Of a stretch of DNA of 14,986 nt, positions 1 through 6,751 are shown piece by piece; within the stretch, counting starts at the first letter, position 1, and each line of letters opens with the position of its first letter. Location of the stretch: assembly GCA_900767005.1 (NCBI GenBank), contig CAAFXL010000123.1:1-14986 (forward strand), written 5' to 3'. Position numbers and translations under genes: made by a program. The notes below the pieces were generated by a model, which did no database searches, was not told the origin of the DNA, and saw nothing but the letters and a program-made list of their open reading frames with translations. This DNA is from an uncultured Ruminobacter sp. GTDB lineage: Bacteria > Pseudomonadota > Gammaproteobacteria > Enterobacterales > Succinivibrionaceae.

Positions 1-20
1 ACACGACGCTCTTCCGATCT
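1..20. other. Illumina adapter remnant (assembly artefact)
   Basis: The first 20 bases (ACACGACGCTCTTCCGATCT) are the 3' end of the standard Illumina TruSeq universal adapter, as I know it. They are not genomic: the rsgA reading frame resumes exactly at base 21 in a form that matches the family. Any protein called across this junction would carry a false end. Confidence 0.97.
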
Positions 21-650
21 GAGAACAGAGGTGTCGTTTTTAATTTCATCTAAAAGTTCACTAATTCCAATATTATCTTTAGAACTTACTATATAGTATT
101 TATAACCTAAATTTTTATAAACATTAAGAACTTTATTAAGCTCTTCTTTTTCATCATTAGTAAATAAATCAATTTTATTAATGACAATAATTGGTTCAAT
201 TTTAGCGTTTTCACAGGCAATTAAATATCTATCTAAGATATTGGTTGAGAACTCAGGAATTTTTGCACTAACAATTAAGATCTTTGTGACATTAGCAACA
301 ATTGGCTTAAGTCCATCATAAAAGTCGGGGCGAGAAAGTAATGAGGTTCTTGGGATTAAAGTTTCAATTAATCCATTATTGCCATCATTATGTTGGGTAT
401 CAACGCGATATAAAACTTTATCACCGGTTGTAATTGATGTGATAGTTCTTCTAATAAAGGTGCGGTAAATCTTTAATGTTTTAGAATCTTCAACATCAGC
501 CTGTTTTCCAAATCTACTGATAACAATCCCTTCTTCAAGTGGACCAAGAGACGCTTCATCAATTGGTTCTTCTAAATTTTTATTAAGCAATTGGTTATGA
601 CGTTTTTGAATATTTCTTGATTGCTTAGTGCTAATCTTAGGTTTGCCCAT
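21..650 (-). CDS. rsgA: Ribosome small-subunit-dependent GTPase RsgA (YjeQ), 3'-truncated by contig end
   Basis: RsgA is a circularly permuted GTPase that binds the 30S subunit late in assembly and helps release RbfA. The visible 210 residues start MGKPKISTKQ and closely follow the E. coli protein: a basic N-terminus, an OB-fold with GIVISRFGKQADVE (about 41-54), RTSLLSRPDFYDGLKPIVAN (101-120), and the G4 motif NKID at 158-161. Because the GTPase is permuted, G4 precedes G1. The contig stops within a few residues of where the Walker A (GQSGVGKS) should begin, so the G1-G3 motifs and the C-terminal zinc-binding domain are missing. The ATG at 650-648 is preceded by AAGGA five bases upstream. 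The truncation is an assembly edge and not evidence of a pseudogene. I am sure of the family because the N-terminal half is so similar. Confidence 0.95.
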
Positions 651-655
651 ATGAG

Positions 656-687
656 TCCTTAAGCTAAAATTTTTATCATTATAGCAA
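656..687 (-). promoter_or_regulatory. rsgA extended -10 promoter and Shine-Dalgarno
   Basis: On the minus strand TTGCTATAAT (687-678) forms an extended -10 (TGnTATAAT). AAGGA at 660-656 is the ribosome binding site, five bases from the rsgA ATG. No good -35 is seen, which is usual for extended -10 promoters. This is inferred from motif and position only. Confidence 0.5.
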
Positions 688-807
688 TCTTAAAGAAATT
701 TGCTTAGAAAATAATGAAGTGGATCTCAATACTTGGGTTAAATTTTAGAAATTTTGCTTAAAAAATATCCTATTTTTAAGAAAATGCGAATTTTTCAAAA
801 AATATTA

Positions 808-835
808 TTGCATTAATTTTTAAAATATATATAAT
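808..835 (+). promoter_or_regulatory. Sigma-70 promoter of the tRNA-Gly/trmN6 unit
   Basis: TTGCAT (808-813) and a perfect TATAAT (830-835) are separated by 16 bases, 13 bases before the first tRNA. The -10 is followed by a C/G-containing discriminator (ACGCTCG) in otherwise very AT-rich DNA, as is common for stable-RNA promoters under stringent control. The remaining intergenic DNA (about 690-807) is AT-rich with no other feature that I can see. Confidence 0.7.
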
Positions 836-848
836 ACGCTCGTCTTCT

Positions 849-924
849 GCGGGAATAGCTCAGTTGGTAGAGCATAACCTTGCCAAGGTTAGGGTCGCGA
901 GTTCGAGCCTCGTTTCCCGCTCCA
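849..924 (+). tRNA. tRNA-Gly (GCC)
   Basis: This is a 76-base cloverleaf with an encoded CCA end. The acceptor stem GCGGGAA pairs with TTCCCGC, followed by discriminator T and CCA. The anticodon GCC at 882-884 lies in the loop CTTGCCAAG, and the T-loop is GTTCGAG. It is identical to the next tRNA and is the first gene of the transcript that continues into trmN6. Confidence 0.97.
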
Positions 925-949
925 AGATTTCAAAAATATATTCAAACAT

Positions 950-1025
950 GCGGGAATAGCTCAGTTGGTAGAGCATAACCTTGCCAAGGTTAGGGTCGCG
1001 AGTTCGAGCCTCGTTTCCCGCTCCA
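950..1025 (+). tRNA. tRNA-Gly (GCC), identical second copy
   Basis: This is a base-for-base copy of the 849-924 tRNA (anticodon at 983-985, encoded CCA) after a 25-base spacer. No promoter is apparent in the spacer, so the two are probably cut from one precursor. The 3' CCA ends only 14 bases before the trmN6 start codon. Confidence 0.97.
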
Positions 1026-1039
1026 AATTAAATTAATTA

Positions 1040-1807
1040 ATGTCTTCCAAAATCTTTAATTTTAAGCAATTTTCAATTTCTCAGCCTAATTCTGCGATGA
1101 AATTAACGACTGATGCAGTTGTGTTTGGAGCTTTAATTGCTAATATCTTAAAATATTCCTTAGTTTTAGATGTAGGAACAGGAACTGGCATATTAAGCTT
1201 AATCTTAGCTCAATTTAATCCTAATTCCCAAATATTAGGCATTGATATTGATGATGGGGCAGTAAGTGATGCTGAGTTTAATTTTAAAAATAGTGTTTAT
1301 ACTAAATCTTTAAATGCCCAAAAACTAAATTTTAAAGAATTTAATACCCAAACCCTATATGACCTAATTATTTCAAATCCTCCCTATTTTAAAAAATCCC
1401 TTGATTATAAGTCTTTATCTAGAGAATACGCTCGTAATCAAGACTCTTTAACCTCATATGATATTTTTTATAATGCCAAAAGGCTGTTAGTAAAAACAGG
1501 TTTTATCGCAATTGTGATTCCTCATTCTTATTATAAAGAGTATTTAAAAGAAGCTATTAAACAAGGTTTACACTTAAACTTTTTAAGTTTTATTTCATCA
1601 AAAGAGGGTTTTAAGTCTTATTTAGTAATCATGGTTTTATCAAAAGAAACTTCTAATAAAATTGATTTAAGTATCTTTAAAAATGAGCAAGTAAAATTTC
1701 ATAAGATTAAAGAGAAAGTCTTTGTAAGATTTTACTTAAATGAGCAAGAAGGCAAGCGTAGTTCCTTTTTTTCAAAATTAACCCAATCTTTATATTTAAA
1801 TTCTTAA
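1040..1807 (+). CDS. trmN6: tRNA1(Val) adenine-37 N6-methyltransferase (TrmN6/YfiC)
   Basis: This is an S-adenosylmethionine-dependent methyltransferase predicted to make m6A at position 37 of tRNA-Val. Its 255 residues match E. coli YfiC in length and order: an N-terminal FNFKQF...AMKLTTDAVVFGAL block (6-32), SAM motif I LDVGTGTG (43-50), the acidic residues of motif II near D69-D72, the amino-methyltransferase signature NPPY (113-116), and the family-typical ending LTQSLYL. The chosen ATG gives the expected N-terminus. Starting later would lose the substrate-side motif before motif I. The gene begins 14 bases after a tRNA and has no Shine-Dalgarno sequence; the spacer is only A, T and C-poor AT repeats. 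It must therefore be co-transcribed with the tRNAs and translated from a processed or SD-less leader. That linkage is inferred from spacing. Confidence 0.9.
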   Translation: MSSKIFNFKQFSISQPNSAMKLTTDAVVFGALIANILKYSLVLDVGTGTGILSLILAQFNPNSQILGIDIDDGAVSDAEFNFKNSVYTKSLNAQKLNFKEFNTQTLYDLIISNPPYFKKSLDYKSLSREYARNQDSLTSYDIFYNAKRLLVKTGFIAIVIPHSYYKEYLKEAIKQGLHLNFLSFISSKEGFKSYLVIMVLSKETSNKIDLSIFKNEQVKFHKIKEKVFVRFYLNEQEGKRSSFFSKLTQSLYLNS

Positions 1808-1916
1808 AAGGCGTTTTTTGTGAATAAATGCACAAGTTAGGATAAATTAATTAAGAAAAAATTAAATTTAATCTTGAATTTATTATAAATAGCTTTATAT
1901 ATTAAGTAGGAGCTAT

Positions 1917-1940
1917 GTGCTAATTCTTTTATACTATTAA
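1917..1940 (+). other. Possible leader peptide upstream of secA (speculative)
   Basis: A GTG at 1917 follows AGGAG (1908-1912) by four bases and opens a seven-codon frame (MLILLYY) ending at TAA 1938-1940. It lies between trmN6 and secA, just upstream of a terminator-like hairpin. A possible promoter, TTGAAT (1874-1879) with TATATA/TATATT near 1896-1903, precedes it. A frame this short can occur by chance, and I claim only the arrangement. Confidence 0.15.
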
Positions 1941-1956
1941 GTATTTATTTTTAAAT

Positions 1957-1977
1957 AAGACAATAAAGGTCTTTTTT
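1957..1977 (+). terminator. Weak intrinsic terminator after trmN6 / in the secA leader
   Basis: AAGAC (1957-1961) pairs with GTCTT (1969-1973) around a seven-base loop and runs into six T residues (1972-1977). The stem is short, so termination may be partial. It would end the tRNA-trmN6 transcript before the secA promoter, or attenuate read-through into secA. Confidence 0.4.
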
Positions 1978-2006
1978 AGTACAATATCGCTAATAAATTT
2001 TATAAT
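1978..2006 (+). promoter_or_regulatory. Probable secA promoter
   Basis: A perfect TATAAT at 2001-2006 lies 25 bases before the secA ATG. A poor -35 (AGTACA, 1978-1983) is 17 bases upstream. The secA start has no clear Shine-Dalgarno, only AACGAAAA before the ATG. Confidence 0.4.
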
Positions 2007-2031
2007 TATAGAATATCTGGTTAAACGAAAA

Positions 2032-4734
2032 ATGTTTCAAACAATTTTAACAAAAATCTTTGGTAGTAGTAATGAACGTATTGTTAAGCGTCTGTCAAAG
2101 ATTGTTACCCAAATTAATGCTCTAGAGCCAAAGTATCAAGCTCTAAAAGATGATGAATTTAAGACTTATACCCAAAAGTTTGTTGATGAAGTTGCTAATG
2201 GTAGAACTCTAGAAGATTTATTACCAGATGCTTTTGCTTTAGTTCGAGAAGCTTCAAAGCGTGTATTAGGTTTAAGACCATTTGATGTTCAGCTTATGGG
2301 TGGTATCGTATTAAATGAAAACCAAATCGCTGAAATGAAAACTGGTGAAGGTAAAACTTTAACCGCTTTATTACCAGCATACTTAAATGCTTTAACTAAA
2401 AAGGGTGTGCATGTAGTTACCGTTAATGATTACTTAGCACGAAGAGATAGTAATTGGTCTCGTCCTTTATTTGAATTTTTAGGTTTAACCGTAGGTTGTA
2501 ACATCCCAGGAATGGATGCTGAAGCTAAGCGTGAAGCTTATGCTTGTGATATTACTTATGGTACTAATAATGAATTTGGTTTCGACTACTTACGTGACAA
2601 CATGGCATATGTACCTGAACAAAGAGTACAAAAGCCTTTATATTATGCGTTAGTCGATGAAGTGGACTCAGTTTTAATTGATGAAGCAAGAACTCCGTTA
2701 ATTATTTCAGGGGCAGCTGATGATAGTTCAGAACTATATAATAAGATTGATGCTTTAATTCCAAACTTAAAGGAACAAGAAAAAGAAGATTCTGAAGATT
2801 ATCATGGTGATGGTCACTATACTAAGGATTTAAAGAACCGTCAGGCATATTTAACTGAAACTGGTCAAATCTTTATTGAAGAATTACTTCAAAAGGCTGG
2901 ATTATTAAAAGAAAATGATTCTTTATTCGCAAGCTCAAATGTAACACTACTTCATCATGTAATGGCAGCTTTAAGAGCTCATGTATTATTTGAAAAAGAT
3001 GTAGATTACATTGTTAAAGATGGCGAAGTTGTAATTGTTGATGAACACACTGGTAGAACTATGCCAGGTCGTCGTTGGAGTGAAGGTTTACATCAGGCAA
3101 TTGAAGCTAAGGAACATGTAGAAATTCACAAAGAAAACCAAACTTTAGCATCAATTACTTTCCAAAATTACTTCCGTATGTATCAGAAGCTTGCTGGTAT
3201 GACTGGTACTGCTGATACCGAAGCTTATGAATTCCAACAGATTTATGGTTTAAGAACTGTTGTATTACCAACTAATAAACCAATGATTCGTATTGATAAT
3301 CCAGATTTAATTTATTTAACTGAAGAAGAAAAGTACGAAGCAATTGTAAAAGATATCAAGGAACACGTTAAAAATAATCGCCCAGTACTTGTTGGTACAA
3401 TTTCAATTGAAAACTCAGAAAAGCTTTCAAATTACTTAAATAAGATTAACATTAAGCACCAAGTACTTAATGCTAAGTTCCATGAAAAGGAAGCAGAAAT
3501 TGTTGCTCAAGCAGGTCGTCCTGGTACAGTAACTATTGCTACTAACATGGCAGGTCGTGGTACTGATATCGTGCTTGGTGGTTCACTTGATGCTGATTTA
3601 GCAAAACTAGAAAATCCAACTCCTGAAGAAATTCAGAAAGTTAAGGATGATTGGCAAAAGCGTCATGACCAAGTTTTAGCAAGTGGTGGTTTACATATTA
3701 TTGGTACAGAACGTCATGAATCACGTCGTATCGATAACCAGTTAAGAGGTAGATCAGGAAGACAAGGTGACCCAGGTTCATCAACTTTCTACTTATCAAT
3801 GGATGATAACCTAATGCGTATATTTGGCTCTGAAAAATTAAAGAGCGTAATGAAGCGTTTAGGTATGGAACGTGGTCAGCCTCTAGAACATCGTTTAGTA
3901 TCTCGTGCAATTGAAAATGCTCAAAGAAAGATTGAAACTCGTAACTTTGATATTCGTAAGAGCTTACTAGAATTTGATGATGTTGCTAACGAACAGAGAA
4001 AGGTTATTTACGAAGAACGTAATGCCCTATTAGATGGTAAGATTGGGGTTGAAGCTGTTAATGATATCTTTAGTGATGTTATTAATGAAGTAATCAGTCG
4101 TCATATCGCTCCTGGTTCATTAATTGAAAACTGGGATATCGAAGGACTTGAAAAAGATTTAGCTTCTGAATTTACTATGGAACTTCCAATCAAGTCTTGG
4201 ATTGAAGCTGATGATAAGTTATATGAAGATAATCTAAGAGAAAAGATTATCGGTGAAATTAAGGATAGCTTTGATAAGAAGTGTGAATTAATTGGATCTG
4301 AAAATTCTAAGACTTTAGTTCGTAATGTAATGCTTCAGTGCTTAGATTTATTATGGAAGGAACATCTAGCTGCAATGGATTACCTTCGTCAAGGTATCGG
4401 CTTAAGAGGTTATGCTCAAAAGAATCCAAAGCAGGAATATAAGCTTGAATCATATCGTATGTTTACTGAAATGCTTGAAAGCTTTAAGTATCAAGTTATT
4501 AAGTTCTTATGTAGCTTAAGAATTCAACTTAAAGAACAAGTAGATCAGATGGAAGAAGAACGTCAAGCTAAAGCTAAGGAAGCTGAAGAGCGTTACAACG
4601 AAGAAGCTAAGCAAGCAGCAAGTCACAACAATGGTCAGCCAATTATCAGAAAGACTGAAAAAATTGGTAGAAATGATCCATGTCCTTGTGGTAGTGGTAA
4701 AAAGTATAAGAATTGCTGTGGTGCAATAAAGTAA
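2032..4734 (+). CDS. secA: Protein translocase ATPase subunit SecA
   Basis: SecA is the motor ATPase that drives preproteins through SecYEG at the inner membrane. The protein has 900 residues, essentially the E. coli length. It shows Walker A MKTGEGKT (102-109), DEVD (209-212), the preprotein-crosslinking region with MTGTAD (390-395), the second nucleotide-binding domain motif GRGTD (508-512) and an RGRSGRQGDPGSS block (about 574-586). It ends in the zinc-binding SecB/lipid tail CPCGSGKKYKNCC (884-896), in which the fourth ligand is Cys, not His. Nothing is missing. The neighbours secM and lpxC, found beside secA in E. coli, are absent here, so SecM-type arrest control is not present at this locus. 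The stop codon lies only 19 bases before an insertion sequence. Confidence 0.98.
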   Translation: MFQTILTKIFGSSNERIVKRLSKIVTQINALEPKYQALKDDEFKTYTQKFVDEVANGRTLEDLLPDAFALVREASKRVLGLRPFDVQLMGGIVLNENQIAEMKTGEGKTLTALLPAYLNALTKKGVHVVTVNDYLARRDSNWSRPLFEFLGLTVGCNIPGMDAEAKREAYACDITYGTNNEFGFDYLRDNMAYVPEQRVQKPLYYALVDEVDSVLIDEARTPLIISGAADDSSELYNKIDALIPNLKEQEKEDSEDYHGDGHYTKDLKNRQAYLTETGQIFIEELLQKAGLLKENDSLFASSNVTLLHHVMAALRAHVLFEKDVDYIVKDGEVVIVDEHTGRTMPGRRWSEGLHQAIEAKEHVEIHKENQTLASITFQNYFRMYQKLAGMTGTADTEAYEFQQIYGLRTVVLPTNKPMIRIDNPDLIYLTEEEKYEAIVKDIKEHVKNNRPVLVGTISIENSEKLSNYLNKINIKHQVLNAKFHEKEAEIVAQAGRPGTVTIATNMAGRGTDIVLGGSLDADLAKLENPTPEEIQKVKDDWQKRHDQVLASGGLHIIGTERHESRRIDNQLRGRSGRQGDPGSSTFYLSMDDNLMRIFGSEKLKSVMKRLGMERGQPLEHRLVSRAIENAQRKIETRNFDIRKSLLEFDDVANEQRKVIYEERNALLDGKIGVEAVNDIFSDVINEVISRHIAPGSLIENWDIEGLEKDLASEFTMELPIKSWIEADDKLYEDNLREKIIGEIKDSFDKKCELIGSENSKTLVRNVMLQCLDLLWKEHLAAMDYLRQGIGLRGYAQKNPKQEYKLESYRMFTEMLESFKYQVIKFLCSLRIQLKEQVDQMEEERQAKAKEAEERYNEEAKQAASHNNGQPIIRKTEKIGRNDPCPCGSGKKYKNCCGAIK

Positions 4735-4753
4735 TTTATTAGCAAAAAAAATA

Positions 4754-4791
4754 GGGAGGCTTAAATGTTAGTTTCCTAACATTTTAACACT
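4754..4791 (+). repeat. Left terminal inverted repeat of the IS
   Basis: The 38 bases from GGGAGGCTT to TTTTAACACT match the reverse complement of 6657-6695 at 31 of 39 aligned columns with one gap. The best-conserved parts are the outer GGGAG, a central TGTTA/TTTCC block and the inner TTAACACT. Confidence 0.8.
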
Positions 4792-4846
4792 AAACACCAG
4801 TCTATTCATTTGTACTATTAAAAAATCCATTATTTCACAATAACCT

Positions 4847-4880
4847 AGCAGGTATTTTTATAGAATATCTGCTGTTTTTA
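4847..4880 (+). terminator. Intrinsic terminator inside the IS left end, upstream of the transposase
   Basis: AGCAGGTATT (4847-4856) pairs fully with AATATCTGCT (4864-4873), with one G-U pair and a seven-base loop. GTTTTTA follows directly. Read rightward it is a good intrinsic terminator, placed after the left repeat and before the transposase promoter. It would stop secA read-through from entering the transposase gene, the usual way insertion sequences limit activation by neighbours. Confidence 0.65.
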
Positions 4881-4883
4881 TTG

Positions 4884-4908
4884 TATAATTATAGTGTTAT
4901 TTAACACT
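4884..4908 (+). promoter_or_regulatory. Transposase -10 element with overlapping palindrome
   Basis: TATAAT at 4884-4889 is the only good -10 before the transposase; the -35 is poor (TAGAAT around 4861-4866). The palindrome AGTGTTA-TT-TAACACT (4893-4908) sits at the expected transcription start. Its half-site TTAACACT also forms the inner end of both terminal repeats, so it may be a transposase binding site used for autoregulation (inference). Confidence 0.45.
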
Positions 4909-4923
4909 CACGAGCTACAAATT

Positions 4924-6633
4924 ATGAAGGCTGAAATTTTAGTTTCATTACCAGAAAATAATCCTAAGATTACTCTAAAAAAACTGAAATCTGGGACTTA
5001 TGTATATTTTGAATATGAACGGATTTATAATTCAAAGACCAGACACACCACACCTAAGAGAAAGTGTATAGGGAAATTATCAGCAACAGATTTGAATATG
5101 ATGATTCCAAATGCTATTTACCCAGAATATTTCAGAGTTGAACATCTTTCGAAAGATGCAAGTTTTGAAAGAAGTTGTTCGCTATCAGTGGGAGCGTTTA
5201 TAGTCATAGAGAAGATTATTCAAGATTATCAAATAAGTTACTATCTGAAGGAAGCTTTGAGAGATGACAAAAACGCGGGAGTGTTTATGGATTTCGTTGC
5301 ATATGAAATTATATGTGCATCAAATGTAGCCCAACATTATCCTGATTATGCATATAAACATCCATTATTTACACCAGAAATGAAGATCTATAGTGATAGT
5401 TATATCAGCAATATGTTTGATAATTTAACTGCGGATCATAGACAGAGATTTCTTGATCAGTGGAATCAGGATAGAAACAAAAGAAAGAAAATATATGTTT
5501 CCTATGATTCAACAAACCGACACAGTACAGCTGGAGAAATTCAAATGGTTGAATTTGGAAAACCTAAAGATGGAAAAAGGGATGTTCCTATAATCAATCA
5601 GGGGATAGCATATGACTGTACTTTCAGAGAGCCATTATTTTACGAATCTTATCCAGGAAGTATTGTAGATGTTTCTATGATCACTCATATGGTAGAGAAA
5701 GCAGCATCTTATGGTTATAGCAATATAGGGTTCATCCTTGATAGAGGGTATTTTGCCAAAGAAAATCTATTTTTCATGGATGAACATAACTATAGCTTCA
5801 TAATAATGGCTAAAGGGAGGATAAATTTTGTAAGAACGTTAATTGAAGAAGCAATGGGAACCTTTGAATTAGAAAGAAATTTCTTAATAAAAAAATTTCA
5901 GGTTCAGGGAACTACAATCAAAAAAAAGATATTTCCACAGGATGAACGAGATAGAGATAGATTTGTTCATGTTTATTATAATGAACTGATAGCTGCTGTT
6001 GAACGCCGAAAGCTTGAGGAAAAAATTTCCAAGTGGGAAAAAGAACTCTCGAAAAGCATAGATAGGAAAGTTTGTCAGGGTAATCTTGACTGCTACACTA
6101 AATTTTTTAATCTTGAATATAATGAACAGCGAGAGCTGGTATCATTTGTGGCAGATAACAGTGCTATAGAAGAAGAAAAATTTTGGTATGGATATTTTTG
6201 TATCATTACCTCCAATGATATTAGTGCTGAAGAGGCTTTGAAGCTGTATAAAGGTCGAGATGCCAGTGAAAAGTTATTTATGATGGACAAATCTTTTCTG
6301 GGTAATAACTGTTACAGAGTAGAAAGTCAGTCCTCTAAAGATGCCAAAGAGTGGGTAGGATTTGTTGCAGAAATTATAAGAAATAAAATCTATACAAATC
6401 TTATTGATAGTCAGGAACAAAATCAGGTTAAAACAAATGAAATGTCTGTTCCTGAGGTGATAGGTGAATTGGAAAAAATTGAAATTTGTAAACAATTGAA
6501 AGGAGGCTATCATATGAATTACCCACTCACGAAAAAACAAAAAGCTATTCTTTCTTGTTTTAACATTTCGCCAGAAAATGCAGTGGCTAGAATAGTTAAC
6601 TTATGCCATGAAATTCCGACTAGTAATATGTGA
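4924..6633 (+). CDS. IS1634-type DDE transposase (IS4 superfamily)
   Basis: The product is predicted to catalyse cut-and-paste transposition of the surrounding element. In the 569-residue form, the first catalytic Asp is in YDSTN (D195) and the second is in ILDRGYF (D273). The catalytic Glu lies in the superfamily's Y-(2)-R-(3)-E-(6)-K signature, seen exactly as Y442, R445, E449 and K456. A long insertion between the second Asp and the Glu includes a charged helical stretch (about 350-390), as in the large IS1634 proteins. The frame opens earlier with a GTG at 4894, but that codon overlaps the expected transcription start and the palindrome. I therefore prefer the ATG at 4924 (MKAEILVSLP). 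The gene is intact and has no frameshift. Confidence 0.85.
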   Translation: MKAEILVSLPENNPKITLKKLKSGTYVYFEYERIYNSKTRHTTPKRKCIGKLSATDLNMMIPNAIYPEYFRVEHLSKDASFERSCSLSVGAFIVIEKIIQDYQISYYLKEALRDDKNAGVFMDFVAYEIICASNVAQHYPDYAYKHPLFTPEMKIYSDSYISNMFDNLTADHRQRFLDQWNQDRNKRKKIYVSYDSTNRHSTAGEIQMVEFGKPKDGKRDVPIINQGIAYDCTFREPLFYESYPGSIVDVSMITHMVEKAASYGYSNIGFILDRGYFAKENLFFMDEHNYSFIIMAKGRINFVRTLIEEAMGTFELERNFLIKKFQVQGTTIKKKIFPQDERDRDRFVHVYYNELIAAVERRKLEEKISKWEKELSKSIDRKVCQGNLDCYTKFFNLEYNEQRELVSFVADNSAIEEEKFWYGYFCIITSNDISAEEALKLYKGRDASEKLFMMDKSFLGNNCYRVESQSSKDAKEWVGFVAEIIRNKIYTNLIDSQEQNQVKTNEMSVPEVIGELEKIEICKQLKGGYHMNYPLTKKQKAILSCFNISPENAVARIVNLCHEIPTSNM

Positions 6634-6656
6634 ACCAAATTAAGATAGTTTAGACG

Positions 6657-6695
6657 AGTGTTAAATTTTGTGGAAATTAACATTAAAAGTCTCCC
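6657..6695 (-). repeat. Right terminal inverted repeat of the IS
   Basis: This 39-base repeat ends in CTCCC and pairs with 4754-4791. AGTGTTAA at its inner edge (6657-6664) mirrors TTAACACT of the left repeat. Confidence 0.8.
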
Positions 6696-6725
6696 TTTTT
6701 TATTTTTTTGGATTTTTGAAATATT

Positions 6726-6751
6726 AAACTAAGATTACACTAAGTTTTTTT
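6726..6751 (+). terminator. Probable rightward terminator between the IS and hemW
   Basis: AAACTAAG (6726-6733) pairs with CTAAGTTT (6740-6747) with one A-A mismatch and a six-base loop, and the T-run continues to 6751. It overlaps the hemW stop codon. It would stop rightward transcripts before they run antisense into hemW, and may be the original secA terminator left downstream of the insertion (inference). Confidence 0.4.

Larger units (their letters stand above)
4754..6695 (+). mobile_element. Complete IS4-superfamily insertion sequence (IS1634-like)
   Basis: A single DDE transposase gene is flanked by imperfect terminal inverted repeats (4754-4791 and 6657-6695), giving an element of about 1.94 kb. 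The ends read GGGAG/CTCCC. The element sits between the convergent genes secA and hemW in an A/T-rich tract. I cannot resolve a target-site duplication, because both flanks are A- or T-runs (AAAAAATA on the left, TTTTTTAT on the right), so the exact outer ends are uncertain by a few bases. Its codons include CTG and CTC, which are rare in the neighbouring genes, consistent with recent arrival. The open reading frame is intact, so the element may be active. Confidence 0.85.

Noticed and set aside
651..829. Small RNA or small gene between rsgA and the tRNA-Gly promoter
   Set aside because: No stable stem, terminator or ribosome-bound frame was found; only the two outward promoters can be supported.
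2007..2019. TATAGAATATCTG shared by the secA leader (2007-2019) and the IS left end (4860-4872)
   Set aside because: A 13-base match between two sites is expected by chance in 15 kb of DNA this rich in A and T, and in the IS the bases are explained by the terminator stem.
3698..3910. Minus-strand 70-codon open frame inside secA
   Set aside because: It lies wholly within the well-supported secA frame, has no ribosome binding site and resembles no family; it is a shadow frame.
4894..4923. GTG start giving a ten-residue longer transposase
   Set aside because: The GTG overlaps the predicted transcription start and palindrome just after the TATAAT, so the transcript would have no leader; ATG 4924 is the better start.
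6093..6540. Two minus-strand frames (65 and 88 codons) inside the transposase
   Set aside because: They are antisense to the conserved catalytic region of the transposase, and their length fits chance in AT-rich DNA.
6721..6750. Direct repeat ACTAAG...ACTAAG near the right end of the IS as a target-site duplication
   Set aside because: Both copies are on the same side of the element, so it cannot be a target duplication; the stretch is better read as an imperfect terminator hairpin.
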